A stretch of DNA of 64,000 nt. Origin: Namhaeicola litoreus (GTDB lineage: Bacteria; Bacteroidota; Bacteroidia; Flavobacteriales; Flavobacteriaceae). The stretch covers positions 1-64,000 of the forward strand of contig NZ_JBHTMY010000003.1 of assembly GCF_042679565.1 (NCBI RefSeq). Direction: 5' to 3'. Position 1 is the first letter of the stretch. The number at the start of each line of letters is the position of its first letter. Of the stretch, positions 35,419-43,467 are shown one piece after another. The translations under genes were made by a program, and so were the position numbers. The notes below the pieces were generated by a model. That model was not told the origin of the DNA. It worked only from the letters and a program-made list of their open reading frames with translations, and ran no database searches.

Positions 35419-35486
35419 TTTACCCGCCGAAGGAGGGAGGAGGAGCAACCCACAAAGAGTTTCACGAAAGTGAAGCTCTTTTTTTT
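35385..35486 (+). repeat. Direct repeat copy 2 (attR-like): tRNA-Asn 3' half plus terminator
   Basis: Matches 27371-27452 with one substitution and an insertion of TTTACCCGCCGAAGGAGGG (35419-35437) exactly between the T-stem and the acceptor stem. The tRNA 5' half is missing, so it cannot make a tRNA. The inserted 19-mer recurs at 35507-35525. Backbone genes resume after this point. Confidence 0.8.
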
Positions 35487-35500
35487 ATATACCTATGGGC

Positions 35501-35535
35501 GAGAAGTTTACCCGCCGAAGGAGGGTTTATCTCGT
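35501..35535. repeat. Short hairpin repeat
   Basis: CGAGA...TCTCG arms around a second copy of TTTACCCGCCGAAGGAGGG. The rest of 35487-35706 shows no gene. Confidence 0.5.
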
Positions 35536-35706
35536 AATTTTGAGTTTGAGTTTAAAGTGAAGTGTTTGGCAATCTAGCTAGTATGGTCTTACAAACAATT
35601 GGCAATACATTGATTTAAGAGATCCTAAGTAAATGGCTACGAAATTTCTGAATGTTAGGATTTAATTGCACAGTATGCGTGTTTTTCTATTAATAATGAC
35701 TTGATT

Positions 35707-36999
35707 TTATTGCTTTGGCTTTCCTCCAGAATTCCGTTTATTCTTATTTCGTGTATTTCTTCGAATCAACTTATTTGAATCATTTTTAGGTGCCTGAGAT
35801 CTGTTGGGTCTGGTTGTTCGGTTAGGTCTACCCTGTCCTTGTTTTTCGGGTTTTGTAGATTCATTCGGATCGGGCTCGAAACCTTCGACGATTTCAACAG
35901 GAATCGTTATTCCAATTAATTTTTCAATATCTTTTAAATAGCCGGTTTCATCTGTACTTACCAAAGAAAGTGCCTCTCCGCTTGCTCCGGCTCTTCCAGT
36001 TCTTCCAATTCGGTGGACATAGTCTTCAGGTACATTGGGCAATTCATAATTTACGACATGAGGAAGTAAAGGAATGTCTAAACCTCTAGCCGCGATATCA
36101 GTCGCTACTAAAATTCGAATAGAATTATTTTTGAATCCGGTCAAAGCTTTGGTTCTGGCACCTTGGGTTTTATTTCCGTGAATGGCCGCCGCAGAAATAC
36201 CTGCCTTAACCATATACTTACACAACCTGTTTGCACCGTGCTTGGTTCTTGTAAATACCAATACCTGTTTCCAATCACCTTCTGCGATAAGCTTAATAAT
36301 GAGTCCTGTTTTTTTGGTTTTGGCCACGCGATACACTTTTTGCTTTATGGCATCGACAGTGGTATTCTCTGGAGTAGCTTCTATTAAAACCGGATGGTGT
36401 AAAAAGTCGTTCGCCAGATTTTTTATTTCTTTCGAAAAAGTAGCCGAAAATAAAAGGTTTTGTCTTCGTGAAGGAATCAAAGCGAGGATTTTTTTGATAT
36501 CCCGAAGAAAACCCATATCTAACATTCTGTCGGCTTCATCCAAGACCAAGATCTCAATTTTGGCCAGCGATAAGAGTCCTTGGTTTTGAAGGTCGAGCAA
36601 CCTTCCGGGGGTTGCAATGAGCACATCCACACCTTTTCTGATCACGCGCTCCTGAGGTGTCTGGTTTACTCCACCAAAAATAACAGCAGATTTGATATCT
36701 AAAAATTCACCATATAAAATCACACTTTGGTGTACTTGAGCGGCGAGTTCTCTTGTGGGTGTCAATACCAACGCTCTGATGGGTCGGCGGCTCAAATGCT
36801 GTTCTTGAGATAATATTTGAAGCATCGGCAATGTGAAACCAGCTGTTTTTCCCGTTCCTGTTTGTGCAGACGCTAACACATCTTTTCCTTCCAAAATTAA
36901 TGGAATTGCTTTTTGCTGTATGGGTGATGGCGTTGTATAGCCTTGCTTATCGATGGCTTTTAACAGAGGTGTTGATAATCCTAGAGAATGAAATGACAT
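35707..36999 (-). CDS. DEAD-box RNA helicase, RhlE-like
   Basis: 430 residues from the ATG at 36999. All helicase motifs are present: PSPIQQKAIP (Q motif), SAQTGTGKT (I), PTRELAAQ (Ia), VLDEADRMLDMGF (II), SATF (III), ATDIAARGLD (V) and HRIGRTGRAG (VI). The C-terminal tail is basic and low in complexity (RPNRTTRPNRSQ...). A longer frame reaches a TTG at 37068, but a perfect -7 box (37054-37061) overlaps it, so the transcript starts inside that extension and ATG 36999 is preferred. It probably acts in ribosome assembly or mRNA decay. Confidence 0.93.
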   Translation of the reverse strand: MSFHSLGLSTPLLKAIDKQGYTTPSPIQQKAIPLILEGKDVLASAQTGTGKTAGFTLPMLQILSQEQHLSRRPIRALVLTPTRELAAQVHQSVILYGEFLDIKSAVIFGGVNQTPQERVIRKGVDVLIATPGRLLDLQNQGLLSLAKIEILVLDEADRMLDMGFLRDIKKILALIPSRRQNLLFSATFSKEIKNLANDFLHHPVLIEATPENTTVDAIKQKVYRVAKTKKTGLIIKLIAEGDWKQVLVFTRTKHGANRLCKYMVKAGISAAAIHGNKTQGARTKALTGFKNNSIRILVATDIAARGLDIPLLPHVVNYELPNVPEDYVHRIGRTGRAGASGEALSLVSTDETGYLKDIEKLIGITIPVEIVEGFEPDPNESTKPEKQGQGRPNRTTRPNRSQAPKNDSNKLIRRNTRNKNKRNSGGKPKQ

Positions 37000-37053
37000 A
37001 TAAATAGTTAGATAAATGGAGATCTTTCGAATAATGCCATTTACATTAGACTG

Positions 37054-37061
37054 CAAAGATA
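37054..37061 (-). promoter_or_regulatory. -7 promoter box for the DEAD-box helicase gene
   Basis: TATCTTTG on the minus strand. It fixes the helicase start at 36999 with a leader of about 45-50 bases. Confidence 0.65.
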
Positions 37062-37247
37062 AGCCCAATTTACACTACCTTATGTGTTTTGTGAATTTAA
37101 ATCAGTTTAAGCATTAGAATTTATACAGTTGAAGATGCCTTGTGTTTAAATCTTATGTTTAATACCTTTTTGAAAGGGAATGTGTCTGATTACATTGATT
37201 ATTATATGAGGATAAAGTACGAAAGACGAACACATCAAAGAAATATT

Positions 37248-37255
37248 TACTTTTG
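37248..37255 (+). promoter_or_regulatory. -7 promoter box for the lipid kinase gene
   Basis: TACTTTTG, an exact TAnnTTTG match, 25 bases before the ATG at 37281. No clear -33 TTG. Confidence 0.55.
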
Positions 37256-37280
37256 AAAAAATTGACACATTCATTCTTTG

Positions 37281-38165
37281 ATGGAAAAAAGAGACATACT
37301 CGTTGTGATCAACCCTAAAGCAGGCAAATCATCATATGCGAAAAAACTTCAATACCTCGAAGCCAAATTGCGGGAAGCTAAATTGGATTTTCAATGCTTT
37401 TATACCGAGTATGAGGGCGAGAAGAAATTAACTGATTTCCTTTTATCAAATACAGTTGTGTCAGAAATCATTGTTCTAGGAGGCGACGGCACACTGAATT
37501 ACGTGGTGAATGAAATGCAGTTGAATCCGATCCCTATCAGTATTTTGAGTATGGGAACAGGGAATGATTCAGTAAAATCTTTACACGGCGAATTAAATTT
37601 TAAGAAACAGGTTGAAATTGCGATCCATGGGAAAATAGAAAAATTTGATCTGGGAATTTGCAATGGGAGAGCTTTTGTAAATGGCGTAGGAATAGGCTTT
37701 GACGGCGAAGTGGTTAGGCAGATGGAAGAAAAGAAAAGTAAAAAAGGTGGTCGCCTGGACTACTTGTATACCGTATTGCGCATAGTGGCCGGCTATAAAG
37801 AGAAAAGGATTTCCTTTTCTTTAGATGGGCGAATTTTAGAGAGAAAAGTATTACTGATGACCATTTCTAACGGATCTACTTTTGGCGGTGGTTTTGTGAT
37901 CAATCCATTTGCCAAAGCCAACGATGGTTTTTTGGATGTATGTATCCTAAATGAAATACCTTCTGCGATGAGATTCTGGCATTTACCCAAATTAAAATTT
38001 GGAACACATCATAAGTTAAAATCGGCAGAATTTTATAAAATTAAAAAGGTTAGAATAAACCCTTCAAATGAACTGTTCGCTCATCTTGACGGCGAAGCAA
38101 TAGGACACCCTCCTTTTGACATTTCTATCGTCGAAGAAGGTTTGCTGCTAAGAACAGCCAAATAG
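37281..38165 (+). CDS. Diacylglycerol kinase family lipid kinase
   Basis: 294 residues from the ATG at 37281 (a TTG directly before it is less likely). The catalytic domain has INPKAGKSS, VLGGDGTLNYVVNEM (the GGDGT nucleotide motif) and SMGTGND. It phosphorylates diacylglycerol or a similar lipid such as sphingosine or undecaprenol; the exact lipid cannot be determined. It stands alone with its own promoter. Confidence 0.9.
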   Translation: MEKRDILVVINPKAGKSSYAKKLQYLEAKLREAKLDFQCFYTEYEGEKKLTDFLLSNTVVSEIIVLGGDGTLNYVVNEMQLNPIPISILSMGTGNDSVKSLHGELNFKKQVEIAIHGKIEKFDLGICNGRAFVNGVGIGFDGEVVRQMEEKKSKKGGRLDYLYTVLRIVAGYKEKRISFSLDGRILERKVLLMTISNGSTFGGGFVINPFAKANDGFLDVCILNEIPSAMRFWHLPKLKFGTHHKLKSAEFYKIKKVRINPSNELFAHLDGEAIGHPPFDISIVEEGLLLRTAK

Positions 38166-38245
38166 GACTTTATCAAAAAATTATGAGATCTTGAATTCGT
38201 ACAAATCTCTTTATTGGTTTCGACTCATTCTCTTTCAGGAGAATA

Positions 38246-39295
38246 CTAATTGTCTGATAGGGTTTTGAGTAAGATCCAGATCAAATAGATCAAATAAAGC
38301 CCAATTAAAAAATAACCAGAGTATTTTCCGACGTTCCATCTGCGAATGATAAATAAAAATAAGATGGAGACCACAGTAGCAAAAAGTAAAATAATAGAGC
38401 TATTTAAGTTTTCAGTGGCTACGGTAATTTTCTTCCCCATAAAAACATAGGAGATCAACCATGGAAAGCCTAAACAGAATAGTATATCAAAAATATTTGA
38501 ACCTATTCCGTTGCTGATTGCCATTCCTGACCGACCTTTTTTGGCTACAATGATAGAAGAAAGTAGATCGGGTACTGAAGTTCCTGCGGCAAGAATGGTG
38601 AGCCCTATCACAACACTTGGTATACCTAATTTATGTGCAGTAATCACAGCACTTTCAACCAAAGCCCAGCTTAAAAAAATGATCCAACCCAATGAAATCA
38701 TAAAAGTCAAAACATATTTTTCCGATTTTGGAAATGTATATTTCACCAACCAGTCCACAGGTGCAAAGACTTTTTTCCATGATTTTTCTGTCATTGCTAC
38801 TTCAATCATTTCAATGGGGTCATCGTCTTTGTATTTGAAAATTTTTTTCCAATTGATAACCGCTAAAATATAAACAACATAAAAAGCTAAAAACAGAAGA
38901 ATTTCAAACAGACTTATTTCCCCATCCCTAAAAGCAAGCATGAGCAAGATGATAGAGAGTGAGTAAAAAAGCATATCCCGCATCACAGGTTGCCAGATAA
39001 TAAAGGCCTGACGCACGGCAACCGATGCCCCGGTAATAACAAGGATATTAAAAATTGCGCTTCCTACGATGGTTCCGGCACCCATGGCCTCTTCACCGGG
39101 TTTAAACAAGGCCATTAATGAAACGAATAGCTCAGGGGCACTGCTTCCAACAGCCATCAGGGTCGCTCCGGAAGCTTCAGGAGATAGGTTTAAGTTTTTG
39201 GAAATTTTTTCCAGTGACTCGACAAAATATTTTTCGCAAACTTCCGCCATCAGATAAAAGGCCAACAGCATGACAAGGATAAGCACTACGAGCAT
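38246..39295 (-). CDS. Calcium/sodium antiporter (CaCA family)
   Basis: 349 residues from ATG 39295, with about ten membrane helices. Two alpha repeats are visible: AVGSSAPELFVSLMALF with GSAIFNILVITG in the first half, and AAGTSVPDLLSSIIVA with GSNIFDILFCLG in the second; the Glu and Asp in these bind the cation. A longer frame starts at GTG 39328, but a TATCTTTA sequence lies within that extension and looks like a -7 box, so the shorter start is chosen. It exchanges Na+ for Ca2+. Confidence 0.92.
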   Translation of the reverse strand: MLVVLILVMLLAFYLMAEVCEKYFVESLEKISKNLNLSPEASGATLMAVGSSAPELFVSLMALFKPGEEAMGAGTIVGSAIFNILVITGASVAVRQAFIIWQPVMRDMLFYSLSIILLMLAFRDGEISLFEILLFLAFYVVYILAVINWKKIFKYKDDDPIEMIEVAMTEKSWKKVFAPVDWLVKYTFPKSEKYVLTFMISLGWIIFLSWALVESAVITAHKLGIPSVVIGLTILAAGTSVPDLLSSIIVAKKGRSGMAISNGIGSNIFDILFCLGFPWLISYVFMGKKITVATENLNSSIILLFATVVSILFLFIIRRWNVGKYSGYFLIGLYLIYLIWILLKTLSDN

Positions 39296-39619
39296 GTTTT
39301 TTTGTATAAAGATAAAAATTAAAATCACGGTAGATCATGCTCTAAAAAATTAATTATCAGTTTTATAGGTGGTGTGTAAATAGCTGGATTAGATGGCAAT
39401 AAACTATGATATAAGAAGCATGTATCGTCCTATATGTACGCTCTACATTTCTTATTATTTTACAATATTGTTATCCCATCTCCAGCAAAAGTGTATTGCG
39501 CTGAGGCTAAAAATTTCGACTTCATAAAGCTGAAAGATTTTTTTGCACAACCAAATTCTGAAATTGACATTTTTATTCTTATTTTTAAACAACGAATCAA
39601 TAGGCAAATCTTTGATAAA

Positions 39620-39889
39620 ATGTCTTACAGATCTTTTCTTCCGCTTTTACTTTTGTTTATCCCCCTCGTAGCCATGCAAATAACAGAGGAGGTCAATTGG
39701 TCTTTGTTTGATTTTTTGGTCATGGGAGGAATGTTGCTTTTTGTTGGGATAGGCCTTGATTTCATAAATAGAAAAAATAGAACTTTAGCAAAAAAATTGA
39801 TATATACCATAGCGCTTGTATTGATCTTTTTGGTGATTTGGGCTGAGCTCAGCGTAGGTATTTTTGGCACCCCATTCGCGGGAAGTTGA
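39620..39889 (+). CDS. Small three-helix membrane protein of unknown function
   Basis: 89 residues from the ATG at 39620 (MSYRSFLPLLLLF). Three hydrophobic segments: residues 5-20, 30-46 and 56-80. A longer frame starts at 39434, but the extra 62 residues look like translated intergenic DNA. Similar short proteins with a MQ(I/F)T(E/D)EVNWS(L/I)FDF core are common in flavobacteria, as far as I recognise them; function unknown. Confidence 0.75.
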   Translation: MSYRSFLPLLLLFIPLVAMQITEEVNWSLFDFLVMGGMLLFVGIGLDFINRKNRTLAKKLIYTIALVLIFLVIWAELSVGIFGTPFAGS

Positions 39890-39943
39890 CAAAAAGTATT
39901 GATCCCCTCTGTACCTCGACATCGCGATCTAAAATAAAAAATC

Positions 39944-40651
39944 ATGAAAAAAATACTACTTCTCTTATTACTGACCTTGTCTATTCCACTTTCCGCTCAA
40001 TCCGTTATTGGAGCTTGGGAAGCCATTACAACCAAAGACGGACAACAAGTTAAAAATGTGGTGACCTTCTCCGAGTTTCACCAGGTATCTACCTGGTATC
40101 ACCTGAACGACGGCAAATTTTTAGAGACAAATGGGGGTGCTTATCAACTCAACGGAAATACAATGACCGAAACCGTAGAATTTGATTCTGGTCAATCAGA
40201 TCGGGTTGGGACAACAGTTTCTTTTCAAGTGGAGGTTTCGGCAGCAGAGTTAAAAATTGATGGTAAAGATCTTGTTTGGACTAGAATAGACGATGGTAAG
40301 CCGGGTGCTCTACAAGGAGCATGGTTAATGTCTGGCAGGAAACGGGATGGTGAAATACAGACCCGCGATACGAGCGGTCCCAGAAAGACCATGAAAATAC
40401 TCTCGGGCACGCGCTTTCAATGGATCGCCTATAACACAGAAACCAAAGAGTTTCTGGGTACCGGAGGTGGAACTTATACCACCCTCAATGGAAAATATAC
40501 CGAAAACATCGAATTCTTTTCTCGTGATCAGTCACGAGTGGGAGCGAAGCTGGAATTCGACTACCAGCTAACAAATGGCGACTGGCATCATTCAGGCTTT
40601 AGCAGTAAAGGCGACCCTTTGTATGAGGTGTGGACCAAACGCGCGAAATAA
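39944..40651 (+). CDS. Secreted protein with two lipocalin-like repeats
   Basis: 235 residues with a Sec signal peptide ending LSAQ. Two repeats of about 105 residues: GAWEAITT...ETNGGAYQLNGNTMTETVEF and GAWLMSGR...GTGGGTYTTLNGKYTENIEF. Each begins with GAW and ends with a W-containing strand (LVWTRIDD and YEVWTKR), a small beta-barrel pattern. Its base composition is richer in GC than its neighbours, a possible sign of transfer. Function unknown. Confidence 0.75.
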   Translation: MKKILLLLLLTLSIPLSAQSVIGAWEAITTKDGQQVKNVVTFSEFHQVSTWYHLNDGKFLETNGGAYQLNGNTMTETVEFDSGQSDRVGTTVSFQVEVSAAELKIDGKDLVWTRIDDGKPGALQGAWLMSGRKRDGEIQTRDTSGPRKTMKILSGTRFQWIAYNTETKEFLGTGGGTYTTLNGKYTENIEFFSRDQSRVGAKLEFDYQLTNGDWHHSGFSSKGDPLYEVWTKRAK

Positions 40652-40714
40652 CCTTTGTCCATTAGAGAATTTAGGATCATAAATTTTTAAAAAACCACTC
40701 CCCCTCCCGCGCGA

Positions 40715-40846
40715 AATGAAATTCGACGAAGTCAAATCGAAGATTCGACGAAGTCAAATCGCAAGATTCAGCGTAGCTAAATGAAATTCGACGAAGTCAA
40801 ATCACAGAATTCGACGAAGTCAAATCGAAGATTCAGCGTAGCTAAT
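40715..40846. repeat. Array of short palindromic repeats (ATTCGACGAAGTC type)
   Basis: Four copies of ATTCGACGAAGTCAAATC with two copies of GATTCAGCGTAGCTAA among them. Each unit can fold as GATT-c-GAC-gaa-GTC-a-AATC. The same array, in the same orientation, is at 44556-44643; its core in reverse orientation makes up the 28-bp tandem at 30806. The rest of 40847-41029 shows no gene. Confidence 0.8.
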
Positions 40847-41029
40847 CCTTCGCGTGGCTATGGATATTTTTTATAGATTAGAATGTAGAAATTTTAGAAT
40901 AAATAAATATTTTTAAGCGATGAGTAGAAACTATAAATTTCATCATCCTGAAAGTTTATTTTTTATATGCTTTGTCTCGAGTAATAGGGATTGAATGCCT
41001 TAAGAGATAAAAGTAAAGCATATAGATAA

Positions 41030-41287
41030 GAAGTATCAACGCGATACAATCGCGCGGGAGCGGGGGTATTAGGATTAGCAGTTGTCAATTATTATGTAGG
41101 TGGTAATTCACTTGAATTATTTTGGGAAATTTTTGAAGGTATTTATCAAGGTTTGACTGGAACAATTCTTTTGGACGATTTAAAATTGTTTTTTAAGGGA
41201 ATATCACCAATAGAAAATTCGAAAAATGATAAAAGTAAAAATCAAGACAGTGATAGAAGCGATGTAAAAGAATCTAATTTATTATAA
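41030..41287 (+). pseudogene. Orphan C-terminal end of a toxin tip
   Basis: Open frame of about 85 codons without a start codon: VLGLAVVNYYVGG, then a hydrophilic, Lys/Asp-rich end (SKNDKSKNQDSDRSD). It stops 14 bases before a YwqK-type lipoprotein gene, so it looks like the last part of a cassette whose RHS part was lost. The GC-rich GCGCGGGAGCGGGGG at about 41053 marks the break. Confidence 0.5.
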
Positions 41288-41301
41288 GATAATGAAATAA
41301 A

Positions 41302-41775
41302 ATGAAATATAAAGGAATTGTTTTACTAGTACTAATTGTTTCCATAATTAATTCTTGTACAAATAAGGATAAATTAGGTTTGGATAAAATTTGTAATCTA
41401 GAATATTGTGAGTATGGTGAAATTATAAATAATAAAAAAGAGGGAGTTTGGAAAAGATTTGACAATAATGGCAATCTAATTCGGGTAACTAAATATGTAA
41501 ATGGACTAAAAAATGGTCCAACAGTAACTTTCTATGCAGATGGAATGATTTACAGTACTGGTTATTATTTAAATGACACCATAAGTGGGAACTTATCAAT
41601 CTATCACGAAAATGGTTTTTTAAATATATCTTCAAATTATGTAAAGGGAAGGAGAGTCGGGTTTCAATATGATTATTCTGAAAAAGGAATCCTTAGTAAT
41701 TTGGACTTTTATTCAAATGATATGCAAGATAAAATTCAATTAATTCCAGATGTGAAACTCGATACCGCACATTGA
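41302..41775 (+). CDS. YwqK-family lipoprotein, candidate immunity protein
   Basis: 157 residues with lipobox IINSC. About three to four MORN/YwqK-type repeats follow (GEIINNKKEGVWKRFDNNGNL, YADGMIYSTGYYLNDTISG). It resembles the 260-residue protein at 32133 in type but is clearly different in sequence, as expected for a separate immunity protein. It follows the orphan tip end at 41030-41287. Confidence 0.75.
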   Translation: MKYKGIVLLVLIVSIINSCTNKDKLGLDKICNLEYCEYGEIINNKKEGVWKRFDNNGNLIRVTKYVNGLKNGPTVTFYADGMIYSTGYYLNDTISGNLSIYHENGFLNISSNYVKGRRVGFQYDYSEKGILSNLDFYSNDMQDKIQLIPDVKLDTAH

Positions 41776-41930
41776 CATTTATTCATACATATCTATTATT
41801 TTTTAAAGGTTTTGACTACGTCGAACCACTTCGTTAGGTTTCATGATACGCTTCGCACGATTGTAATGGCAAAACAAATGTTATTTAGTTCTAAAAATAG
41901 AATATATTTACTATGCCTTAGGTGTTAAAC
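41767..41930 (+). repeat. Inter-cassette spacer, second copy
   Basis: Repeats the spacer at 30758-31060: CCGCACATTGACATTT, one 28-bp unit, TTTCATGATACGCTTCGC, GATTGTAATGGCA, then an RHS YD-repeat start. It begins at the end of the YwqK-type gene. Confidence 0.7.
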
Positions 41931-42160
41931 TCGAAAAAAAAGTGACAGTAACTGGATCCTAAATTAGAGGGGTAACAGTTAGTGTTTCAAAATCGGAATT
42001 AAATTCACTTGCTAATGAATCAGGATATATTGCCGCAGGTGCATTAGTTTCTTTTGCGGCAAGCAAGATTCCAGGTAACCAAATCAGTAAACAAATTTTG
42101 AGTCAAAATGCATCTTTGAAGATATCGTTATTAGAGACAATTTCAGATTACAATAACTAA
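41900..42160 (+). pseudogene. RHS remnant joined to another orphan tip end
   Basis: In one frame: IEYIYYALGVKLEKKVTVTGS, a TAA stop at about 41960, and then VSVSKSELNSLANESGYIAAG...LLETISDYNN ending with TAA at 42158. The first part is an RHS YD repeat; the second is the end of an unknown tip. The middle of the cassette is gone. A small membrane protein gene follows 11 bases later. Confidence 0.5.
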
Positions 42161-42171
42161 ACTATAATATA

Positions 42172-42339
42172 ATGATTAAGGCAATAGGATTTGTCATTGT
42201 TGGGATTTTGATAATTTTTATTCTAATGAGGTTACAGAATCAAGATGATGATAGTTATTTAATTTCCAAAGCGATTACTGGTTATATTGCAGGAGTCATC
42301 TTAATAATCATTGGTCTAATAATGTTATTTAATTCTTAA
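42172..42339 (+). CDS. Small two-helix membrane protein, candidate immunity protein
   Basis: 55 residues from the ATG at 42172: a first helix (residues 4-19), a short DDD linker and a second helix (about 33-53). It follows the orphan tip end at 42160, as the other candidate immunity genes do. Too short for domain recognition. Confidence 0.45.
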   Translation: MIKAIGFVIVGILIIFILMRLQNQDDDSYLISKAITGYIAGVILIIIGLIMLFNS

Positions 42340-42412
42340 AATAAAATACATTTACGACGCTTTAGGTGTTAAACTAAGAAAAACAGTGAACGGTATTATT
42401 ACAGATTATGCT

Positions 42413-42483
42413 GAGGGCCGAGCGTATAGAAAATAGCCGGTGGCTGTTTTTAGCGAAGGAGCCAGCTTGGCGCGGGGGCAAAT
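42413..42483 (+). repeat. 71-bp in-frame element, copy 4 (CAGCC-type hairpin, TAG mutant)
   Basis: Hairpin AAAATAGCC-GGT-GGCTGTTTT (42430-42450). The C-to-T change that makes the TAG stop (42434-42436) leaves the stem intact through a G-T pair. Confidence 0.75.
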
Positions 42484-43465
42484 ATCTTTTACAAATATCA
42501 ACCAAAACATAGATACTATTGATTTGCAAATTGTAGAAGAAAACAACTACTATCCCTTTGGATTGACACACAAGGGTTATAATGGAGGTACTAATGGAAA
42601 TAGACACCAAAAATACATGTTTGGAGGCAAGGAATTACAAGACGAAATAGTTGGCAGCAGCAGTTTTGAAGTATATGATTTTGGTGCTAGGAATTATGAC
42701 CCGGCTCTTGGGCGCTGGATGAACCTTGACCCTCTAGCAGAAAAAATGCGCAGACACTCACCGTATAATTACGCATTTAACAACCCGATTTATTTTATTG
42801 ACCCGGATGGGATGGCGCCGATGGAGCATGATCCAGAAATTAAGATTAAAAATAAAAGCGGAAAAACCGTTACTATTCAAAGAAGAGATGTAAGAGTAGA
42901 TAAATATACTGTAGTTAGTAGTGCAACAGGTTATGCATATGCAAGAAATGGATATGAGATGGTAAGTAGAATAAAAAGTAATGATCCAGAATTAAATACT
43001 TGGTTGGGGGATGTGGAGAGTAGTTATACGGTATATGAAAATGAGAATTCAGGTTCAATAGAAATATCTACTCAATCAGAAGGAACGACAGCTGTAGCGG
43101 GTGTGGTAAGTGATAAATATTCACCTCATGATCTTGATTTAATAAATGCTCTTAATGAAACTGGAGAAAGTATTGAGAACATAGCTGATAATTCTGGAGT
43201 TGTAGCGATTTTAGCAGGAACTCCCATTGGAATTATTGCTACAGAATTAGCTTCTTGGCAAGGAATTGCACTTCAAGCTTATGCTGATTATGAACAAAAT
43301 AAATTAGGAGATACAGGTAAAAAACTTGGTTTTGAAATAGCAGCATATGGTGCAGGAGAGATTGCCGAAAAGCAAATTGAAAAAAGGACTGGTGGATTGT
43401 CAAGTTGGTTTAAAGGTGCTTATAAAGGGCTTGAGAATTGGTTGGATAATCAAATTAATGATTAG
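42440..43465 (+). CDS. Orphan RHS C-terminal cassette 4, interrupted by a stop upstream
   Basis: 341 codons from an internal GTG. Upstream the RHS frame is intact (KYIYDALGVKLRKTVNGIITDYAEGRAYRK) until TAG at 42434; in cassette 2 that codon is CAG. Residues 30-130 are the RHS core end, closing with FIDPDGM. The tip (131-341) has a hydrophobic stretch (NSGVVAILAGTPIGIIATELASW, in two halves) and a basic end; no known toxin motif was seen. A pore-type tip is one possibility. A small membrane protein gene follows 2 bases after the stop. Confidence 0.65.
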   Translation: MAVFSEGASLARGQISFTNINQNIDTIDLQIVEENNYYPFGLTHKGYNGGTNGNRHQKYMFGGKELQDEIVGSSSFEVYDFGARNYDPALGRWMNLDPLAEKMRRHSPYNYAFNNPIYFIDPDGMAPMEHDPEIKIKNKSGKTVTIQRRDVRVDKYTVVSSATGYAYARNGYEMVSRIKSNDPELNTWLGDVESSYTVYENENSGSIEISTQSEGTTAVAGVVSDKYSPHDLDLINALNETGESIENIADNSGVVAILAGTPIGIIATELASWQGIALQAYADYEQNKLGDTGKKLGFEIAAYGAGEIAEKQIEKRTGGLSSWFKGAYKGLENWLDNQIND

Positions 43466-43467
43466 GT

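Noticed and set aside
36182..36589. 135-codon plus-strand open frame
   Set aside because: It is antisense to the core helicase motifs of the DEAD-box gene.
37278..37280. TTG as start of the lipid kinase gene
   Set aside because: The ATG directly after it is a better start and gives the same protein minus one residue.
39434..39619. N-terminal extension of the small membrane protein at 39620
   Set aside because: The extra residues resemble translated intergenic DNA and the ATG at 39620 starts a typical small membrane protein.
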